From Candidatus Collierbacteria bacterium CG_4_9_14_3_um_filter_43_16 (GTDB lineage: Bacteria; Patescibacteriota; Microgenomatia; UBA1400; MFAQ01): DNA of 8,898 nucleotides. Shown in pieces: positions 5,979 to 8,898 of this stretch (position 1 is the stretch's first letter; every line of letters starts with the position of its first letter). The stretch is taken from positions 1-8,898 of the forward strand of contig PFUC01000092.1 in NCBI GenBank assembly GCA_002789895.1, written 5' to 3'. The position numbers and the translations under genes are program-made. The notes below the pieces were generated by a model that was given only the letters and a program-made list of their open reading frames with translations, was not told the DNA's origin and ran no database searches.

Positions 5979-6443
5979 GTGAACCTAAAAACTCTGTATG
6001 CAGTTACCTGGCTGTCCGTATATTTTGTGATTTGTATGATGACTTTCAGTGCTCTGTGGAGTCAAATCAGTTTTCTCGCCACTCTTGGAATATCCATGAT
6101 TCTATCGGGGGTGATCACCTACCTAGTCTTTACTGCGATTGTCGATCCATTCATCCACCAAATGACGCAGACTCCACAAGAAGAGTCACTGGAAACAGAC
6201 GAGCTGTTCTCAGGCGCCTTGTACAAATCCGATGGACTTCCCCGTGGCTTCACAATCCGTTACGAGAATTCAACTCAGGAGCCAACGGTGACCCACCCAA
6301 ATCAGATCACCCGTATTAGGCTCGGGGGTGGCCTAGTCACTATCGACAGCGATAGAAATACGTCAGTTTCCGTTTCCGATCCCAATCTCAGGGTATCCGT
6401 CACCGACTCGATAACAGGAAACCACCAGTCAATCGGCTTCTAA
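5979..6443 (+). CDS. Hypothetical two-helix membrane protein, 154 residues
   Basis: No family is recognised. The GTG start at 5979 has a well-placed SD (GGAG, 7-base gap) and a strong promoter. Two hydrophobic segments, residues 5-27 (TLYAVTWLSVYFVICMMTFS) and 31-57 (SFLATLGISMILSGVITYLV), form a helical hairpin. The remaining ~95 residues are polar. From residue 78 on (SGALYKSDGLPRGFTIRYEN, then TRIRLGGGLVTID and NTSVSVSDPNLRVSVTDS) it looks like short beta strands with Thr/Ser/Asn-rich loops. With two helices and a short N-terminus, both ends should be on the same side; which side cannot be settled from sequence. A frame overlapping from 5966 has an ATG but yields Cys/His/Arg-rich text without helices and is rejected. 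It stands divergent to S1 and upstream of two other accessory ORFs. Confidence 0.75.
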   Translation: MNLKTLYAVTWLSVYFVICMMTFSALWSQISFLATLGISMILSGVITYLVFTAIVDPFIHQMTQTPQEESLETDELFSGALYKSDGLPRGFTIRYENSTQEPTVTHPNQITRIRLGGGLVTIDSDRNTSVSVSDPNLRVSVTDSITGNHQSIGF

Positions 6444-6452
6444 AGGAGTCAA

Positions 6453-6614
6453 TTGATACTTCCTCTCCTCACCCAAACAGTACAAAATGTCATTTTCACC
6501 CTAACGCCCCACTTCCTTGTCCACATCACTCCTACCCAGGCACAAAACTTGACACCCCAAACTTCAATCCAACCTACGCATACGTCACACATATGTTGTC
6601 AGCCAGGACAATAA
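6453..6614 (+). CDS. Possible small ORF, 53 residues, TTG start
   Basis: Directly after the stop at 6441-6443, the sequence TAAAGGAG carries a strong SD (AGGAG at 6444-6448) followed 4 bases later by TTG (6453), which opens a frame to TAA at 6612-6614. The product begins LILPLLTQTVQNVIFTLTP and then becomes Thr/Pro/Gln/His-rich, ending CCQPGQ. The stretch is very poor in G on this strand, which by itself favours Thr, Pro, Gln and His codons and few stops, so the open frame could be chance. The SD placement, coupled to the upstream stop, is the main argument for a gene. No family recognised. Confidence 0.3.
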   Translation: MILPLLTQTVQNVIFTLTPHFLVHITPTQAQNLTPQTSIQPTHTSHICCQPGQ

Positions 6615-6615
6615 C

Positions 6616-6643
6616 TTGATTTTTCAGTATATTATGAGATAAT
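6616..6643 (+). promoter_or_regulatory. Promoter of the 313-residue secreted protein gene
   Basis: TTGATT (6616-6621), a 16-base spacer and GATAAT (6638-6643) with an extended TG at 6635-6636. The -10 is also half of a small inverted repeat ATTAT-GAG-ATAAT (6631-6643). The start would be near 6650, giving a 5' leader of about 140 bases. A second TTGACA at 6702-6707 has no good -10 partner. Confidence 0.55.
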
Positions 6644-6652
6644 GTTTCCACA

Positions 6653-6753
6653 TTTTGAAGTATCAATTAAGCTTTCAATATCTTCAAAAAAATTGAGCTC
6701 ATTGACATGACAGTTGGAGTTGGGAGTAGAAAGATGTCGTCGAGACTTTCGAC
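6653..6753 (+). other. Structured 5' leader with two hairpins
   Basis: TTTTGAAG (6653-6660) pairs with CTTCAAAA (6682-6689), extended by TAT/ATA past a bulge. GTCGA (6739-6743) pairs with TCGAC (6749-6753). Both lie between the promoter and the SD (AGGAG, 6779-6783). No known riboswitch class was recognised; a role in mRNA stability or translation control is speculation. Confidence 0.3.
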
Positions 6754-6791
6754 TACACAAATTATTCCCAACAAAAAAAGGAGAAGTAGAA

Positions 6792-7733
6792 ATGAAGAAA
6801 AACTTGTCATATATTATCAACATAATATTGGTTCTCGTCATTGTTGCCATCTCATGGCCTAGGGTTACAACAGATTTAATGAAGTCTCAATCGTCGGATG
6901 TAAAGGATGTCTACCCATGCGGGAAGGTCATACTTTCTCCAGAAGATGAGTATGTAGGTTTAACTGTTAGATGGGTGGCCATCCCACATACTGACTTCAA
7001 ACTTGTATGGAATGAGAGTGAAGAATCATGGGACTTCATCATAAAAGATGAAGATGGGAAATGGGTTACTACGAGGGATTTTGATAAGGGTATCACCATC
7101 GCTCAAGATTCTGATGTCAAAATGAAGGTTGAATGCGATGGTTCGTGGTACGATAGTCAATTTATCGACACCAAGACGTTTGAGGAGCCGATTCGATTAC
7201 CGTCGATCGACGGAAGCTCGACGAATATCGAATATCTACATAAACAGCTGTACGTAAAATTGCCAGGATCATGGTACTGTAAGTATAGGTGGAACGATGG
7301 CAACTACTATGATTACCAAACCGGTAAAATAAAGGTCAAATGCGAACTCGCCTATATTGAGTATTACAGCACAGTGCTGGAGAAAAATGTTGCCATTGAA
7401 GCGACCTGGACGGATGGCAGGATTACTGGCTATACCGTTTCGGTTGTCGAGTATGTGACTAATCCTGGGACTTCCGGCGTATGTTCAGACCAAGAAAAAG
7501 GCTGGATTCCCTTCACCTACAAAACAGTATATTTTTCCTGCGGAAAAGAACCTTCAACAGATGCGATTATGCATCTGGTGTATGGCGAAGACCAAAATGC
7601 TGTGTTACAGGAAACTGAAGACATTCTGGCTTCGTCCATATATGAAGGGGTTTGGACATGGCAGACAGATGAATACGATTGGAAATACGGAAATTGGATT
7701 CTCGAAGAAGGATCACTCGTACCCTATAATTAA
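6792..7733 (+). CDS. Membrane-anchored or secreted Trp/Tyr-rich protein, 313 residues, six cysteines
   Basis: No family is recognised. The ATG at 6792 has an ideal SD (AGGAG at 6779-6783, 8-base gap); an upstream in-frame start at 6714 would add an Arg-rich tail before the signal and is rejected. Residues 1-25 (MKKNLSYIINIILVLVIVAI then SWPRV) are a signal sequence or N-terminal anchor with no lipobox cysteine. The exported part is acidic and beta-looking, with 14 Trp including W22, many Tyr, and six Cys (43, 115, 163, 184, 231, 250), an even number compatible with disulfides outside the cell. GSWY occurs twice (117-120 and 159-162) within similar stretches, hinting at a duplicated beta module. 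A strong intrinsic terminator follows 28 bases after the stop. The aromatic-rich exported character would fit a surface or glycan-contacting protein, but that is only a guess. Confidence 0.85.
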   Translation: MKKNLSYIINIILVLVIVAISWPRVTTDLMKSQSSDVKDVYPCGKVILSPEDEYVGLTVRWVAIPHTDFKLVWNESEESWDFIIKDEDGKWVTTRDFDKGITIAQDSDVKMKVECDGSWYDSQFIDTKTFEEPIRLPSIDGSSTNIEYLHKQLYVKLPGSWYCKYRWNDGNYYDYQTGKIKVKCELAYIEYYSTVLEKNVAIEATWTDGRITGYTVSVVEYVTNPGTSGVCSDQEKGWIPFTYKTVYFSCGKEPSTDAIMHLVYGEDQNAVLQETEDILASSIYEGVWTWQTDEYDWKYGNWILEEGSLVPYN

Positions 7734-7761
7734 ACAACTATGGTTATCTGACCACCATCCC

Positions 7762-7789
7762 AAAACTCCGGCCCCTGGCCGGAGTTTTT
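7762..7789 (+). terminator. Intrinsic (rho-independent) terminator, likely bidirectional
   Basis: AAAACTCCGGCC (7762-7773), loop CCT (7774-7776) and GGCCGGAGTTTT (7777-7788) form a perfect 12-base stem, GC-rich in the core, followed by a T-run to 7789. The matching A-run at the left makes it usable from the other strand as well. It closes the transcript of the 313-residue protein gene. Confidence 0.95.
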
Positions 7790-7846
7790 CTGCATCAAAA
7801 AATGGGCATAATGGACATTTCGCGTTGGTAAAAGTGGAGATTATGT

Positions 7847-7874
7847 TTGATTCTTCCGCTAAATCCCATACAAT
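7847..7874 (+). promoter_or_regulatory. Promoter of the transposase gene
   Basis: TTGATT (7847-7852), 16-base spacer, TACAAT (7869-7874; five of six to consensus). Only 6 bases separate it from the ATG at 7881, the same spacing as at the AAA/DUF4143 gene, so the transcript would start at the ATG. There is no SD. This placement supports 7881 as the true translation start. Confidence 0.6.
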
Positions 7875-7880
7875 TCGAAT

Positions 7881-8884
7881 ATGCAAAAGGTAAATTTGGA
7901 TATTTCGGTTAAAAAAACTACCGTAGAAACTGTGGTTTTTGTGGTGGAAAATTAGTCAGTTGGGGAAAGAATACCTCCGGTAGTCATCGGTTTAGATGTT
8001 CATCTTGTGACAAGACTTTTACCCTTCGGTTTCGTAAAGAAACAGATCGGTACTTTAGTCTTTTCAAAAGATGGATATCTACCAGCATCACCATCGAATC
8101 ATTAATCCTTAGCAAAGGCTGTCTCGTCTGTGCCAGAACCCTTAGACGTCATTTCGATACTTTTCCCGACCAAACACCCCAACCTCCAAAACTGATTAAG
8201 AGAAGACAGTCTTACCTAAAAGCCGATGGTACATATTTTGGCCATTGGGGTTGTGCCATATCCTTTAAAGTTGAAGGAAAAATTGTTTACTGGGACTTCA
8301 TCGAAAGAGAAAACTACTTCAATTACTACTACTCTTTCTGTCGGTTGTCTGAGCTGGGTTACAACATCCTCGGATTAACTTCCGATTGGCACGGTAGCCT
8401 CGTTTCTGTCTTCAAGAGTCTCTTTCCATGCAGACCTCACCAACGTTGTTTGGTGCACACTCAGATGTTTAGTGAGACCCTTCTGACCCGAAGACCAGAT
8501 ACTGAGGCAGGTCAAGATCTGTTGGAAATCGTTAAGTACCTAAACAGCATTCGTAACCACAACGAAAAAGAAATTTGGTTGAGATGGTTTTCTCGCTGGG
8601 AAGAACGTTACTTAACTTTTGTTAATCAACGAAGCCGAACGACTGACGGCACTAAACATTGGTGGTATACCCACAAGAATGTCAGAAAAGTCTACCGAAG
8701 TCTTGCGACCTCGCTTGGCCATCTATTCTTGTATTTAGACCACCCAGGTTTAGAAAAAGATACTAACGGACTAGAAGCAGAGTTTACTCATCTTAAACAG
8801 AAACTTTCCGTCCACAAAGGCCTTAAACATCATCGAAAAATTAATCTTATTAAATGGTACTTTTACTTGAAATCACAAAGTTAA
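7881..8884 (+). CDS. IS256-family (IS1249-like) DDE transposase, start and body in different frames
   Basis: The body, open from 7913 to TAA 8882-8884 without an internal stop, reads as an IS1249-type transposase of the IS256/MULE group. A zinc ribbon comes first (NCGFCGGKL then FRCSSCDKTF, two CxxC pairs 18 residues apart), then a helical DNA-binding part (ESLILSKGCLVCARTLRRHF) and the catalytic domain. DDE residues are D in KADGTYF (codon 8225), D in TSDWHGS (8384) and E in TNGLEAEF (8774); the family CxxH lies in HQRCLVH (8447-8458). This frame has no ATG, GTG or TTG before 8345, which is past the zinc ribbon and first Asp. The ATG at 7881, in the adjacent frame, begins MQKVNLDISVKK and runs into seven A (7911-7917). 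A -1 slip there, or one lost A, joins it to NYRRNCGFCG, giving about 334 residues. Whether this is programmed slippage or decay is open. All key residues are kept, which argues for recent activity. Confidence 0.85.
7881..8884 (+). mobile_element. Insertion sequence, IS1249-like; ends not resolved
   Basis: Only the transposase gene is identified. Its end is 14 bases from the window edge, so the right terminal repeat may lie outside. I could not match the bases after the stop (8885-8898) to a left-end inverted repeat between 7790 and 7880, so no element boundaries or target duplication are claimed. Confidence 0.55.
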
Positions 8885-8898
8885 AAATCACTCAAAAA

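Noticed and set aside
5966..6319. ATG-started frame overlapping the two-helix membrane protein
   Set aside because: It lacks hydrophobic helices and has no SD, while the GTG frame at 5979 has an SD at the right distance and coherent helices.
6714..6791. Upstream extension of the 313-residue protein
   Set aside because: The extension is Arg-rich and would bury the signal sequence; an ideal SD sits before the ATG at 6792.
8345..8884. A separate 179-residue gene starting at TTG 8345
   Set aside because: The frame is open far upstream and encodes the zinc ribbon and first catalytic Asp of the same transposase; this is only its C-terminal part.
7790..8898. Terminal inverted repeats of the insertion sequence
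   Set aside because: The bases after the transposase stop do not convincingly match any left-side sequence, and the window ends 14 bases after the gene.

Overview
The window looks like a piece of a small-genome bacterium. The best fit is the Candidate Phyla Radiation (Patescibacteria), possibly a Microgenomates-type lineage. This is an inference from gene content: a short four-domain ribosomal protein S1, a NAGPA-type phosphodiester glycosidase relic with CPR-like wording, an orphan AAA/DUF4143 ATPase, a VapBC pair and several small orphan proteins. No rRNA, tRNA or CRISPR array was seen. Codons are standard and base composition is moderate.

Layout, left to right. (1) 39-842 (+): a phosphodiester-glycosidase-like gene broken by two reading-frame changes and probably an internal deletion. 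(2) 872-1537 (+): a VapBC toxin-antitoxin operon with a clear promoter. Twin operator-like sites cover the -10 box and the start codon, and the toxin start lies inside the antitoxin gene. (3) 1569-3520 (-): an orphan 263-residue soluble protein downstream of an AAA ATPase with a DUF4143 C-terminal domain. (4) 3521-3880: a repeat-rich intergenic stretch with hairpin-forming repeats and a possible 46-residue membrane ORF. (5) 3881-4558 (-): a two-gene unit of a 50-residue protein and a class I SAM-dependent methyltransferase; stop and start codons are adjacent. (6) 4695-5825 (-): ribosomal protein S1, the only clear housekeeping gene, with a period-8 tandem repeat just past its stop. (7) 5910-7789 (+): an accessory segment divergent from S1. 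It holds a two-helix membrane protein, a possible 53-residue TTG-start ORF in a G-poor stretch, and a 313-residue membrane-anchored or secreted Trp/Tyr-rich protein with six cysteines. A textbook intrinsic terminator closes it. (8) 7847-8884 (+): an IS256-family (IS1249-like) transposase with zinc ribbon and DDE residues. Its only plausible AUG is in a different frame from the body, the two joined across a run of seven A.

A theme runs through the window. Several genes (vapB, the AAA ATPase, the transposase, perhaps the 46-residue ORF) have a -10 box only 6-9 nt before the start codon and no Shine-Dalgarno, which suggests leaderless mRNAs. Others (S1, the two-helix protein, the 313-residue protein, the methyltransferase) have SD sequences. 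The most novel proteins are those in segment 7 and the 263-residue protein. I found no compelling evidence for a new multi-gene defence or biosynthetic system.
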